NCBI RefSeq assembly: GCF_014697425.1 | Contig: NZ_JACJRU010000001.1 | Location: 124,001-188,000, forward strand | DNA length: 64,000 nucleotides | Direction: 5' to 3' | Source of the DNA: Nostoc sp. FACHB-110 | Lineage (GTDB): Bacteria; Cyanobacteriota; Cyanobacteriia; Cyanobacteriales; Nostocaceae | In this document: positions 18,028 through 26,483 of the stretch, one piece after another | Position numbering within the stretch: position 1 is the first letter of the stretch | Layout: every line of letters starts with the position of its first letter | Position numbers and translations under genes: made by a program | The notes under the pieces: model-generated | Told to the model about the DNA's origin: nothing | Database searches by the model: none | What the model saw: the letters and a program-made list of their open reading frames with translations, nothing else

Positions 18028-19635
18028 ATGCAGAATAAAACAATATTGATAGCTGAGAATTTAGCTTATGAACTCAGCTATGCTAAGACTTTATTTGCAA
18101 AAGTCTTAGTGCGTATAGAGGCAGATAATCGCATTGCTTTAGTTGGTAGTAATGGTGTAGGCAAATCAACTCTATTAAAGTTATTAGCAGGACAAATAAA
18201 TCCTAGTATTGGTTCAGTTTGGCGAAATTGTGGTGTTTATTATTTGCCACAAATTAGCACTATTAGGCAAGAAGTCAAGGCAGATACGGTATTGAACTAT
18301 TTAATTTCCATCTCTGATGAGTGGTGGCAAATTGAAGAAATATTGCAGACGCAATTTCAAACAAATATTGATTTATCACTACCACTTGCAAATTTAAGTG
18401 GTGGTGAACTGACGAAGTTATTTTTGGCGATTGGTTTATCGCAACAACCGAATTTGCTGTTATTAGATGAACCAACTAATCATATAGATTTGCCAGCGTT
18501 AGAAAGTTTAAGGCAGTTTCTTTTAGGTTTTTCTGGCGCATATATTATTGTCTCCCATAAACCTTTTTTCTTAGATCAGGTGACAGATATTACTTGGGAG
18601 CTTACACCTAATGGAGTCAAAGTATATGGGGGGAATTTTTCTCATTTTAAGCAACAAAAAGAAATCGAATTAGCAGCAGCAATGCGATCGCACGAAGTAG
18701 CAAAAAAGGAACTCAAACGCACTCAAGCAACCGCTATGCAAGAACAGCAGCGCGCCGCCCAAGTCCAACGTAATGCTCGGACTCAGTTGCTCAATGGTAG
18801 TATCGACAGAAAAGTAGCTGCATCACTTAAAAGCCAAGCCGAAACATCAGCAGGAACAGCAAAAAAGAAACATGAAGCGGCTGTAATCAAAGCTACGCAA
18901 AAAGTAGCAGACACAAAAGTTAAAACGACCAAAGTTACAAGTATCCACATAGAACCAAGAAATCACAAGCGCAAAAATCTGATTGATATTCAAGGTGCAA
19001 ATCTTTGGCTATCAGAACGCTTGCTGATTGAAAATTTTCAGTTGCGTTTGTCGTCAGGCGAGCGCATCGCCATCGCTGGTGCAAATGGTTCTGGTAAATC
19101 CACCTTAGCCAAGGCAATTTTAGGACAAACCGGAGTTCTCAAATCAGGTGAGGTTGCCATTGCACCCACAATGAAAGCCGTATATCTTGACCAAACATAT
19201 GAATTAGTTAATCGCCAGCAGTCAATTCTAGAAAATATGCAAGCGGCGAATCCCCATCTCAGCTATCAGCTATTGCGTCAACAACTCGGACACTTCTTAT
19301 TTAAATATGATGACGTTCACAAAAGCGCATCAGTATTGAGTGGTGGTGAGTTGGCAAGACTAGCGATCGCAATCATTAGCATTTCTGAGATTGACTTACT
19401 CATTCTTGATGAACCAACTAACAATCTCGATATTGAAACTGTAGAACAAATGGTCACAGCTATCAATGATTATCAAGGTGCATTGTGGGTAATTTCTCAC
19501 GACATTGATTTCCTCAGCCGCATAAATATTACCCAAAGTTTTCAATTGAAAAATCCAACTTTGCAAATGACGACCTATTTACCCAGTGCGCCAGAAGAAT
19601 ATTATCAAGAAATTTTGGCTTGTGATGCCAGTTAA
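18028..19635 (+). CDS. ABC-F family ATPase
   Basis: 535 residues with two ABC domains in one chain and no membrane segment. Domain 1 has GSNGVGKST, LSGGELTK and LLLLDEPTNHIDL. Domain 2 has GANGSGKST, LSGGELAR and LLILDEPTNNLDI. The linker (about 205-310) is a long Lys/Ala/Gln-rich helical arm, the element that reaches into the ribosome in this family. ABC-F proteins bind the ribosomal E site and act in translation or in protection from antibiotics. Its size and compact domain 1 resemble the Vga/Lsa/Msr-like group more than EttA, but I would not call it a resistance protein without phylogeny. Confidence 0.92.
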   Translation: MQNKTILIAENLAYELSYAKTLFAKVLVRIEADNRIALVGSNGVGKSTLLKLLAGQINPSIGSVWRNCGVYYLPQISTIRQEVKADTVLNYLISISDEWWQIEEILQTQFQTNIDLSLPLANLSGGELTKLFLAIGLSQQPNLLLLDEPTNHIDLPALESLRQFLLGFSGAYIIVSHKPFFLDQVTDITWELTPNGVKVYGGNFSHFKQQKEIELAAAMRSHEVAKKELKRTQATAMQEQQRAAQVQRNARTQLLNGSIDRKVAASLKSQAETSAGTAKKKHEAAVIKATQKVADTKVKTTKVTSIHIEPRNHKRKNLIDIQGANLWLSERLLIENFQLRLSSGERIAIAGANGSGKSTLAKAILGQTGVLKSGEVAIAPTMKAVYLDQTYELVNRQQSILENMQAANPHLSYQLLRQQLGHFLFKYDDVHKSASVLSGGELARLAIAIISISEIDLLILDEPTNNLDIETVEQMVTAINDYQGALWVISHDIDFLSRINITQSFQLKNPTLQMTTYLPSAPEEYYQEILACDAS

Positions 19636-19695
19636 TCACAGGAATTATGCCAACTGATAGAATAACGAACCCCTGACACGTCTATGCGGTTTGTT

Positions 19696-20112
19696 TTATC
19701 CCAAATTTTGAACTGGCAAAAACTTGTCGGCAATTTCCCGGGGAATTGGTCGCGGACGCATTGTATTGACTTCTACCCAAACCCATAGTGCCTCAGCTGT
19801 AACTAGCAAATCTTCTTGGTCTTGCTTGCGAATTTCGTAGCGTCGAAAGGCACGAGTACCACGTATTTCTTTTAACCAAGTAGTAACTTCTAACGTATCG
19901 CCAGCCACGGCGGGACGTAGATAGTCAATTTCGACTCGCCGCATCACAAACACACCACCTAACTCCCGATAAACATCTAAAGTTGCCCCAAGGTGTTCTG
20001 AGTGTTCGATAGCTGCTTGTTCCAAATAATTTTGGTAGACCGCATTATTAACGTGTCCCAAAGCATCCATTTCATAATGCCGGACGCGCAGTAAAGTCTT
20101 AAATGGTTGCAT
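19696..20112 (-). CDS. Hotdog-fold acyl-CoA thioesterase
   Basis: 138 residues, one 4HBT hotdog domain. The N-terminal RVRHYEMDALGHVNNAVYQNYLEQA carries the catalytic-type Asp and the HVNN turn of the YbgC/FcbC group. It is followed by RVEIDYLRPAVAGDTLEVTTWL. It hydrolyses acyl-CoA or acyl-ACP thioesters in the cytoplasm. Related cyanobacterial enzymes act on 1,4-dihydroxy-2-naphthoyl-CoA in phylloquinone synthesis, but the substrate here cannot be read. The gene stands alone, convergent with the ABC-F gene. Confidence 0.88.
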   Translation of the reverse strand: MQPFKTLLRVRHYEMDALGHVNNAVYQNYLEQAAIEHSEHLGATLDVYRELGGVFVMRRVEIDYLRPAVAGDTLEVTTWLKEIRGTRAFRRYEIRKQDQEDLLVTAEALWVWVEVNTMRPRPIPREIADKFLPVQNLG

Positions 20113-20432
20113 GAATTAAAACAAATTTTGGTTGTGAGTTTAGCTAAGGTTTTGGGAACTATAAAAATAGTACCTCCACAAATATTGCCAGTCAGATTTA
20201 GTTATGACTGAATCGGAGGGTCTTCTGGGTGCATCTTCCACAAAGAACGTAGCAAAAGAAACAGACGATATTTGTTTGTTAAATACAGGGGGAAAGCAGG
20301 ATGACGCTAGCTCAACAAGCGATTAAACTGTGGGTAATGTCAATCATTTGTTGCTAAAAGCGACACATAAGTAAAATTAATTAAATTTGCTAATCGTTCA
20401 TAAAGTCTAATCCTGCTATAGAAAAATTACTT
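20113..20432. other. Promoter spacer of the cyclase and thioesterase
   Basis: 320 bp between divergent genes. An 18-codon frame (20301-20357) starts with an ATG too close to its AGG to be convincing. No repeat or RNA is recognised. Confidence 0.4.
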
Positions 20433-23024
20433 ATGACAGTGCATCAACGTAGTGTTGGGGAGACCGCTGATTTAATTATTGGTGTTCACAACCAAGAGAA
20501 TCAACAATTACAACCCAATTCTGCTCCTGTGGGTGCCTTAGCTAGAAGAAAAGGAACGATTTCAACTTTTCTTGCTCCCCTGACTCAGGATACTTTTAAA
20601 CAAGTTGTTACCGAGGTCGAGCATAAATTACAGATTGTGCATCAAACCTTGTCCATGTTGGATTCTCATGGGTTTGAAACAATTCTGCAAGAAATGTTGC
20701 AGTCAATTACCTTAAAAACTGGCGAATTATTGGGGGCTGATCGCACAACTATATTTTTGTTAGATGAAGAAAAACAAGAATTGTGGTCAATTGTGGCGGC
20801 GGGAGAAGGCGATAGGTCTTTAGAAATTCGCATCCCCGCCGATAAAGGAATTGCCGGTGAAGTCGCTACCTTAAAACAAGTAGTTAATATTCCCTTTGAT
20901 TTTTATAACGATCCCCGTTCAATATTTGCGCAAGCACAAGAAAAAATCACTGGCTACCGCACCTACACAATGCTGGCTTTGCCTTTGTTAAACGAGCAAG
21001 GTCAATTGGTCGCAGTAGTCCAATTACTGAATAAATTAAAGTCGCAAGTAAACCCTGATGCGCCTTTAGCAGAGCGCGTTGATACTGTGGGTTTTACTAT
21101 ACACGACGAACAATTATTTCAGGAATTCGCGCCGTCGATTCGCTTGATTTTAGAATCATCGCGCTCTTTTTATATGGCGACGCAAAAACAAAGAGCGGCC
21201 GCCGCACTCATGAAGGCGATTAAGTCTCTTAGTCAAAGCAGCCTGGACTTAGAAGATACCCTCAAGCGGGTAATGGACGAGGCGAAAGAATTAATGAACG
21301 CCGATCGCAGTACCCTGTGGTTAATAGATCGCGATCGCCACGAATTATGGACGAAAATTACTCAAGATGATGGGACAAAAAGAGAGTTGCGCGTACCCAT
21401 CGGTAAGGGTTTTGCTGGGATAGTCGCTGCATCTGGCAAAACATTGAATATTCCTTTTGATTTGTACGACAATCCCGACTCGGAAACAGCCAAACAACTT
21501 GACCAGCAAAATGGTTATCGTACCTGTAGCTTATTGTGTATGCCAGTGTTTAACGCCGACCAACAATTGATTGGTGTTACACAATTGGTAAATAAAAAGA
21601 AATCTGGTGATTTTCCCCACTATAATCCCGCAACTTGGCCAAAAGCTCCTGAATGCTTCCAAGCAAGTTTTGACCGCAACGATGAAGATTTCATGGAAGC
21701 TTTTAACATTCAAGCGGGGGTAGCGTTGCAAAATGCTCAGTTGTTTGCCACAGTCAAGCAACAAGAACAAATGCAGCGTGATATTTTGCGGAGTCTTTCT
21801 AATGGTGTAATTTCTACAGATAAATCAGGTTGTATTATTGCTGCTAATGAAAGTGCCAAACGCTTGCTCGGTGTAGAAGCCGAAGAACGTTTAGAAGGTA
21901 AATTAATTAGTGATGCTATCGCCATTAAAGAAGGTGACTTTAGCAAATGGTGTCAAGATGCATTACATGGACAAGATATTAAACGCCGCCAACAATATTA
22001 TCCTGACCGCACCCTTTTAAGCACTGGTTCAGAACAAGAACAACACAGTATTAATTTATCGATTAATTCCATTGCTGATGTCAGCGACCAACAACAAGTG
22101 CGCGGCGCGTTGGTGGTAATGGAAGACATTAGTGATGAGAAACGCCTCAAAAGTACTATGTACCGCTACATGACCCAAGAATTAGCGGAAGAATTATTAA
22201 AATTAGATGATGCTAAACTAGGTGGCGATCGCAAAGAAGTTTCGATTTTATTCTCTGATATTCGCGGCTACACCACTTTGACAGAAAACCTCGAAGCAGA
22301 AGAAGTGGTAAGTATGCTCAATGAATATTTTGAGTCAATGGTAGAAGCCGTTTTTAAACATAAAGGTACTCTCGATAAATACATCGGTGATGCCATTATG
22401 GCTGTATTTGGTTCACCCTTACCTTTAGAAGAACACGCTTGGATGGCTGTACAAACATCAATCGAAATGCGCCATCGCTTGTATGAATTTAACCAACGGC
22501 GTTACGCCGCTAATAAACCAAGAATTAACATTGGTATTGGCATTAATTCAGATACTGTAATTAGTGGCAATATTGGTTCTAGTAAGCGGATGGAATTTAC
22601 CGCCATTGGTGATGGTGTTAACCTGGGTTCCCGCCTAGAAAGTGTCAGTAAACAATATGGTTGTGATATTGTTTTGAGTGACAATACATTTAAGCCCTGT
22701 AAAGATTATATTTGGGCAAGAGAATTAGACTATATTCGCGTCAAAGGTAGAAACGAACCAGTATCTATTTATGAATTAGTCGGTTTACGTTCCGACCCAA
22801 TTGAAAGCGAAAAATTACAAGTAATTGAGCATTATCACAAAGGACGCGAATATTATCTCAAGCGTCAGTTTAGTTATGCTAGGGCTGAATTTGCCAAAGT
22901 TTTAGCTGTTGATAACCAAGACAAAGCCGCAATGTTACACCTGTTGCGTTGTCAACATTGGCTACAATCACCACCAACTGACTACGATTGGGATGATGGT
23001 GTTTGGACGTTTAACGAGAAATAG
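20433..23024 (+). CDS. cyaB: Adenylate cyclase, GAF-GAF-PAS-CHD (CyaB type)
   Basis: 863 residues. Two GAF domains (about 75-240 and 265-440) each have NIPFD in the cyclic-nucleotide-binding stretch. A PAS domain (about 450-560) precedes a class III cyclase domain (about 600-780). Metal-binding Asp residues lie in FSDIRGYTT (D609) and YIGDAIMAVFG (D653). The ATP-selecting Lys (K649, LDKYIGD) and Thr (T723, EFTAIGD) are both present, so this is an adenylate rather than guanylate cyclase. The C-terminal tail has a TPR-like helix pair. Length and order match Anabaena CyaB1/CyaB2, whose GAF domains bind cAMP and activate the enzyme in a positive loop. It is cytoplasmic, with no membrane helix. 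Confidence 0.95.
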   Translation: MTVHQRSVGETADLIIGVHNQENQQLQPNSAPVGALARRKGTISTFLAPLTQDTFKQVVTEVEHKLQIVHQTLSMLDSHGFETILQEMLQSITLKTGELLGADRTTIFLLDEEKQELWSIVAAGEGDRSLEIRIPADKGIAGEVATLKQVVNIPFDFYNDPRSIFAQAQEKITGYRTYTMLALPLLNEQGQLVAVVQLLNKLKSQVNPDAPLAERVDTVGFTIHDEQLFQEFAPSIRLILESSRSFYMATQKQRAAAALMKAIKSLSQSSLDLEDTLKRVMDEAKELMNADRSTLWLIDRDRHELWTKITQDDGTKRELRVPIGKGFAGIVAASGKTLNIPFDLYDNPDSETAKQLDQQNGYRTCSLLCMPVFNADQQLIGVTQLVNKKKSGDFPHYNPATWPKAPECFQASFDRNDEDFMEAFNIQAGVALQNAQLFATVKQQEQMQRDILRSLSNGVISTDKSGCIIAANESAKRLLGVEAEERLEGKLISDAIAIKEGDFSKWCQDALHGQDIKRRQQYYPDRTLLSTGSEQEQHSINLSINSIADVSDQQQVRGALVVMEDISDEKRLKSTMYRYMTQELAEELLKLDDAKLGGDRKEVSILFSDIRGYTTLTENLEAEEVVSMLNEYFESMVEAVFKHKGTLDKYIGDAIMAVFGSPLPLEEHAWMAVQTSIEMRHRLYEFNQRRYAANKPRINIGIGINSDTVISGNIGSSKRMEFTAIGDGVNLGSRLESVSKQYGCDIVLSDNTFKPCKDYIWARELDYIRVKGRNEPVSIYELVGLRSDPIESEKLQVIEHYHKGREYYLKRQFSYARAEFAKVLAVDNQDKAAMLHLLRCQHWLQSPPTDYDWDDGVWTFNEK

Positions 23025-23266
23025 AGTAGGGAGTAGAAATCCTATTTCAGGGTAACTTAGTACAACATGTTATTAATTCGTAGCGAATCCTCTGCGTACC
23101 TTTGTCTTGAAAAGTTTGCTCAACGGGGGGAACCCCCGCACGCAACTTTTCGCTGCGCTTATCTCCGCGCTACTTTGCGTTTAAATTTCAACCCTCAATT
23201 CGCTCCGATTGTAGGCGAAGCTGTGCTTAGTATAAGACCAAAATCTAGAGGTTTAATTGCAAATTA
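23025..23266. repeat. Dispersed repeat sequence between cyclase and DUF2808 genes
   Basis: Contains CAACGGGGGGAACCCCCG (23120-23137), a G/C palindrome, within a phrase of the 'tctgcgtacctttg...ctttgcgttt' type common in cyanobacterial spacers. The 72-codon frame here has no protein-like features. Confidence 0.5.
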
Positions 23267-23857
23267 CTATGGCCAAATACCATAAAATCCCCTAGGCCAA
23301 AACAGTGAATCATTATGGTTATAAAACTGCAACCTACCAAAACCTAAAAATTGACCGTGGGACTTTTCTCCTGGGGGAAACGCCGTAACACCAAACAGGT
23401 AAACACCCGTATTTCGGGGATTTTGCCAGGGTTTGAGACCAATTGTAATAGTTTGACCTGGAGATACTGGCGGGTCAAATGTTAAGCTAACAGTTCTTGT
23501 TTTGGGATCGCTGACTATATTTTTTAATCCTAGCTTTTCTCCTCTACCAGAACCCTTACCTTCAAAAGCTACACTGTCATTTAAATCAAAGTGAATATGA
23601 TCTACTCCCTCACGCTGGTTAATCGTCAGCCGTTGTAAACCTTCGCCGGCATTTTCTGGCAAGCTGATTGTAAAATAGTATGTCGCACCCCAGACATAAA
23701 CTTCGTTGTAAGTGGTGGTGGTTTCAACTAGGCGCGGCGGTTGAGCAAAATAGACTGTCCCATCTGGCAACTGAATTGCTTGAGTTGGCGACAGAAGGCA
23801 TCCTTCTATTAAACTTATACTGGCGATCGCTGCACCCAAAAACACTCTAGGACGCAT
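23267..23857 (-). CDS. DUF2808 exported protein
   Basis: 196 residues. An N-terminal hydrophobic signal (about 5-25) ends in a possible lipobox-like SLIEGC or is cleaved near TQA. The rest matches the cyanobacterial DUF2808 family: QLPDGTVYFAQPPRL at the start, WGATYYFTISLPENAGEGLQ and ISPGQT-like VSPGQTITIGLKPWQNP, then VYLFGVTAFPPGE. It is beta-rich and probably periplasmic or bound to the outer membrane. Function is unknown. ATG at 23857. Confidence 0.9.
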   Translation of the reverse strand: MRPRVFLGAAIASISLIEGCLLSPTQAIQLPDGTVYFAQPPRLVETTTTYNEVYVWGATYYFTISLPENAGEGLQRLTINQREGVDHIHFDLNDSVAFEGKGSGRGEKLGLKNIVSDPKTRTVSLTFDPPVSPGQTITIGLKPWQNPRNTGVYLFGVTAFPPGEKSHGQFLGFGRLQFYNHNDSLFWPRGFYGIWP

Positions 23858-24203
23858 GACTTTTTTTTGATGACTGCTTAATTCCTATTGTAGTTTGGGT
23901 GCGTCAAGGCTACATTTCATCTACTTTATAGCCAGTGCGATCGCACTAATCTAGCCTTGCTTACTAGCTTGCGTTTCTAAACTTTCGTTACATTTTATTT
24001 ACTCCGTCAGTCTATCTAGGAGTTAAAAAATCTACTCCTTACCACCCATTCCCTACTCCACAAGCAATTTAGAAATCAAGTAGGATTGCTATATTTTTAT
24101 ACTCACAGTTAATACTAATTTGCAAAAGTTAATTGATATTCGTTGTCAAAGTCACTCTTAAAGTTAGACACTAATAGTAAGAGAGCAGCAATTATTTTGT
24201 ATT
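23858..24203. other. Spacer with degenerate repeats
   Basis: 346 bp between divergent genes. It has a HIP1-like GTGCGATCGCAC (23936-23947) and a degenerate copy of the repeat family with ACCACCCATTCCCTACTCC and GAAATCAAGTAGGATTGCTAT (about 24040-24093). No gene is seen. Confidence 0.45.
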
Positions 24204-24698
24204 ATGAATACCCTTACGACAGGTGCATTCAAGCGGTCAATTTGGCAACCCGCCATTCTGTTGACCTTGGGATTTTGGTTAAGTGCTAGTGTGATTTTAG
24301 ATTGGGTAATAATGCCTACCCTTTATCTTTCTGGCATGATGAACGGTGCTAGTTTTACTACAGCTGGCTACGCAATTTTTTGGAATTTTAATCGCATTGA
24401 ATTGTTATCGGCGGCGATAGTTTTAACTGGGGTATTAGCTTTAAGCAAAACCAAACATAACTGGCATCCTAACACTATTGTTTTTGCTATCATCTTGCTA
24501 ACAGTATCTTTGCTAGAAACGTATTTTTTAACTCCTAATATGTGCGCTGCTGGAATTCATCTCAATATGTTTGAAACATCTACAATTCCAGCAACAATGA
24601 ATTTACTACACGGCGGTTACTGGGTGTTGGATGCAGTTAAGCTGGTAACTGGGGGAATATTGTTAAGCCAATGCTGGCGGATGCAAGCTGAAGAATAG
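24204..24698 (+). CDS. Four-helix membrane protein, unknown
   Basis: 164 residues with four hydrophobic helices (about 16-36, 67-87, 95-115 and 138-158). Loops contain MPTLYLSGMM, FNRIELLSA and TPNMCAAGIH, plus a glycine-rich HGGYWVLDAVK before the last helix. The plan, with a Glu in helix 2 and a Pro/Asn turn after helix 3, resembles DUF4149/DUF1772-like membrane proteins, but I do not recognise it firmly. It is an inner-membrane or thylakoid protein. It ends about 90 nt before a bidirectional terminator. Confidence 0.75.
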   Translation: MNTLTTGAFKRSIWQPAILLTLGFWLSASVILDWVIMPTLYLSGMMNGASFTTAGYAIFWNFNRIELLSAAIVLTGVLALSKTKHNWHPNTIVFAIILLTVSLLETYFLTPNMCAAGIHLNMFETSTIPATMNLLHGGYWVLDAVKLVTGGILLSQCWRMQAEE

Positions 24699-24789
24699 AG
24701 AGTTGGGAGTGGGGAGTAGGAAATAAAAAACTTTACGAGTATTTCCTGTGAATGCAAATAATCATCCCACTTGCCAAAATTAGATATTA

Positions 24790-24825
24790 AAAAACTCCAG
24801 TTTTTTTAGAAAGACTGGGGTTTTT
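24790..24825. terminator. Bidirectional intrinsic terminator
   Basis: AAAAACTCCAGT (24790-24801) pairs with ACTGGGGTTTTT (24814-24825), allowing one G-U pair. It sits between convergent genes ending at 24698 and 24842, with a T-run for each strand. Confidence 0.85.
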
Positions 24826-24841
24826 ATTTTCCAGTAATAAT

Positions 24842-25144
24842 TTATGGTGTTGGTTCAGAATCTTGTGATTCTTCGTTGTTAAAAAATAACAGCCGTGCAG
24901 CGAGGATAGCAAAACCTACAGCCGCGATCGCTTTTAAAATACGTGTAGGTAATACTTCTGCAACTGCACCACCAGCCAATGCGCCTAAAAGACTTGTCAA
25001 CAAAAGTGCGCCTGCTGTACCAAAAAATATCGCCTTTTGAGACTGACCACGGCTAGAAAGTGCGATCGCAGCTAACTGGCTTTTGTCACCTAATTCTGAT
25101 AAAAAAACTGTAATAAAGCTTATTCCTAAAAGATGCCAATCCAT
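24842..25144 (-). CDS. Half-size TMEM165/GDT1 cation exporter subunit
   Basis: 100 residues with three hydrophobic helices. The family signature E-x-G-D-K-(S/T) is present once, in LSELGDKSQLAAIALSSRG near the N-terminus. Full-length eukaryotic and some cyanobacterial members contain two such repeats; here each repeat is a separate gene. The family exports Mn2+ or Ca2+ in exchange for protons. It lies 95 nt downstream of a second half-size gene on the same strand, and the two likely assemble as a heterodimer. Confidence 0.92.
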   Translation of the reverse strand: MDWHLLGISFITVFLSELGDKSQLAAIALSSRGQSQKAIFFGTAGALLLTSLLGALAGGAVAEVLPTRILKAIAAVGFAILAARLLFFNNEESQDSEPTP

Positions 25145-25239
25145 AAATTTAAGGGGAGTAGGGAATAGTGGTTCGGCTTACCTCGACTTTGCTCGGCACA
25201 AGTCGCTCACCAACCGGGAGTGGGGAGTAGGGATATAAA
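25145..25239. repeat. Short repeat insert between the two GDT1 halves
   Basis: Contains GGGGAGTAGGGAATAG and GGGAGTGGGGAGTAGGG around GGCTTACCTCGACTTTGCTCGGC, a common dispersed cyanobacterial spacer phrase. It separates the two paired genes and may be a later insertion into the operon. Confidence 0.45.
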
Positions 25240-25656
25240 TTAACCTTGCAATACATCCCAAAACAGCATGACTGAAATCAACAGCAACATGACTCCGGCT
25301 GATTTTTCTACAGTTTTGGGACTGAGGCGGCTAGATATCCAACTACCCAAAAGTACACCTAGTAAACTAGTAGTGATAAGTGCAGCCGCAGAACCGAGAA
25401 ACACTACCCAAGGTGCATGAGATTCTGCACTCATTAACAAGGTGGATAGCTGGGTTTTATCACCAATTTCGGCAAGAAATATAGTAACGAAAGTTGTGCC
25501 GAACACTGCAAAAGCTGATTCCCGCTTTTTGGGACTCTCAGTAATTGCAGGTTGCTGTGGTTCAATAGTGGCAGTAGTGATTTGATTTTTGGCGTTTTCT
25601 TGGAATTCTGGCAGGTCTTTTGCAGAAATAGCTACAGGTGCAGTGTCAAGTTTCAC
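25240..25656 (-). CDS. Half-size TMEM165/GDT1 cation exporter subunit with N-tail
   Basis: 138 residues. A soluble 48-residue N-terminus precedes three hydrophobic helices. The cation motif is LAEIGDKTQLSTLLMSAES. The start is GTG at 25656, because an in-frame stop lies 10 codons upstream and no ATG precedes the motif region. It pairs with the shorter half-size gene downstream. Two genes each with one E-x-G-D-K repeat fit the split Mn2+ exporters of filamentous cyanobacteria, which protect photosystem metal balance; the substrate is family knowledge, not shown here. Confidence 0.92.
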   Translation of the reverse strand: MKLDTAPVAISAKDLPEFQENAKNQITTATIEPQQPAITESPKKRESAFAVFGTTFVTIFLAEIGDKTQLSTLLMSAESHAPWVVFLGSAAALITTSLLGVLLGSWISSRLSPKTVEKSAGVMLLLISVMLFWDVLQG

Positions 25657-25749
25657 AGGCGTAGTTTTGTTGCTAGGTAATTTTCATATTTCTCTCATTT
25701 TCTCAGATAATTGTAATAAATTGCAACTGTATTGCGAAAAACGACATAA

Positions 25750-26100
25750 TCATAAGCCAACAGCTTTGTCGAAGCGCAGCATTTCTAAAGAGCGATCGCC
25801 ATATACCCCTTCAATCTGTTGGCGACAGCAATCTATAGCAAAATCATTGAGTTCTTCTGGCTCAATACCATACATATCTTGAAATGCTTCTGGTTCTACA
25901 CGGCAGAAACGCGGGCGGTTCGGGTAAATCTGGCATTCTCTTGTCGTATGGTCAAAGTTAATGCACCAGCCATCTTCACCCACCATACTCAAGTAAAGTT
26001 CCAACTCTTCTGGTGAGAGATATTCGTGTATGTCTGGACGATCTGCAGGTTCGAGATTACAGCAGGCTCCACATTGTTTGACACATTGCCAGTTTGCCAT
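25750..26100 (-). CDS. YkgJ-type cysteine-cluster protein
   Basis: 116 residues. Cys residues are arranged as CVKQCGACC near the N-terminus (C6, C10, C13, C14), WCINFD, RECQIYPNRPRFCRVEP and a late DCCRQQ. This is the UPF0153/YkgJ pattern, thought to bind zinc or an iron-sulphur cluster. It is cytoplasmic. It is divergent from psb30 across a 130-bp spacer. The biochemical role is not established. Confidence 0.9.
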   Translation of the reverse strand: MANWQCVKQCGACCNLEPADRPDIHEYLSPEELELYLSMVGEDGWCINFDHTTRECQIYPNRPRFCRVEPEAFQDMYGIEPEELNDFAIDCCRQQIEGVYGDRSLEMLRFDKAVGL

Positions 26101-26230
26101 TTTGTGTTTTTTCCTATAATTTTGTTAAGTAAATTAAAATTCACATACCGTTGCCGGATATGATCAAATGCGGGTTTTGCAACTGATTGATTATCGAACT
26201 TTTTAAGACGATTGGGAGGAAAGAGAAAAA

Positions 26231-26365
26231 ATGTTAGACGGTATTATTAGCACTTTCACCAGCATCAACTGGGAAGTTATTTTCCAACTGCTCTCTGTTG
26301 CATTAATTGTCATTGCTGGCCCAGCTGTAATTTTTGTCCTGGCTTTTCGCAACGGCAACCTGTAA
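26231..26365 (+). CDS. psb30: Photosystem II reaction centre protein Psb30 (Ycf12)
   Basis: A 44-residue gene. It starts [18 protein letters not shown], then has one transmembrane helix (about 19-38, [20 protein letters not shown]) with the family's GPxVI segment, and ends RNGNL, the conserved Psb30 C-terminus (RxGNL). It is a small thylakoid subunit at the edge of photosystem II that stabilises the complex. The N-terminus is longer than in most homologues. GGGAGGA lies about 10 nt before the ATG. Transcribed alone. Confidence 0.92.
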   Translation: MLDGIISTFTSINWEVIFQLLSVALIVIAGPAVIFVLAFRNGNL

Positions 26366-26483
26366 GAGTGCTGAGTGTTGAGTTATGAGTGCTGAGTGAA
26401 ACATCAGTATTCATGACTCAGCACTTATATTACATTTTAAGTCTTGAATTATACTATTAAAGTCTCAAATCTAAGTAGAAAAT

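Noticed and set aside
23067..23285. 72-codon frame
   Set aside because: It is built of dispersed spacer repeats with a G/C palindrome and overlaps the end of the DUF2808 gene.
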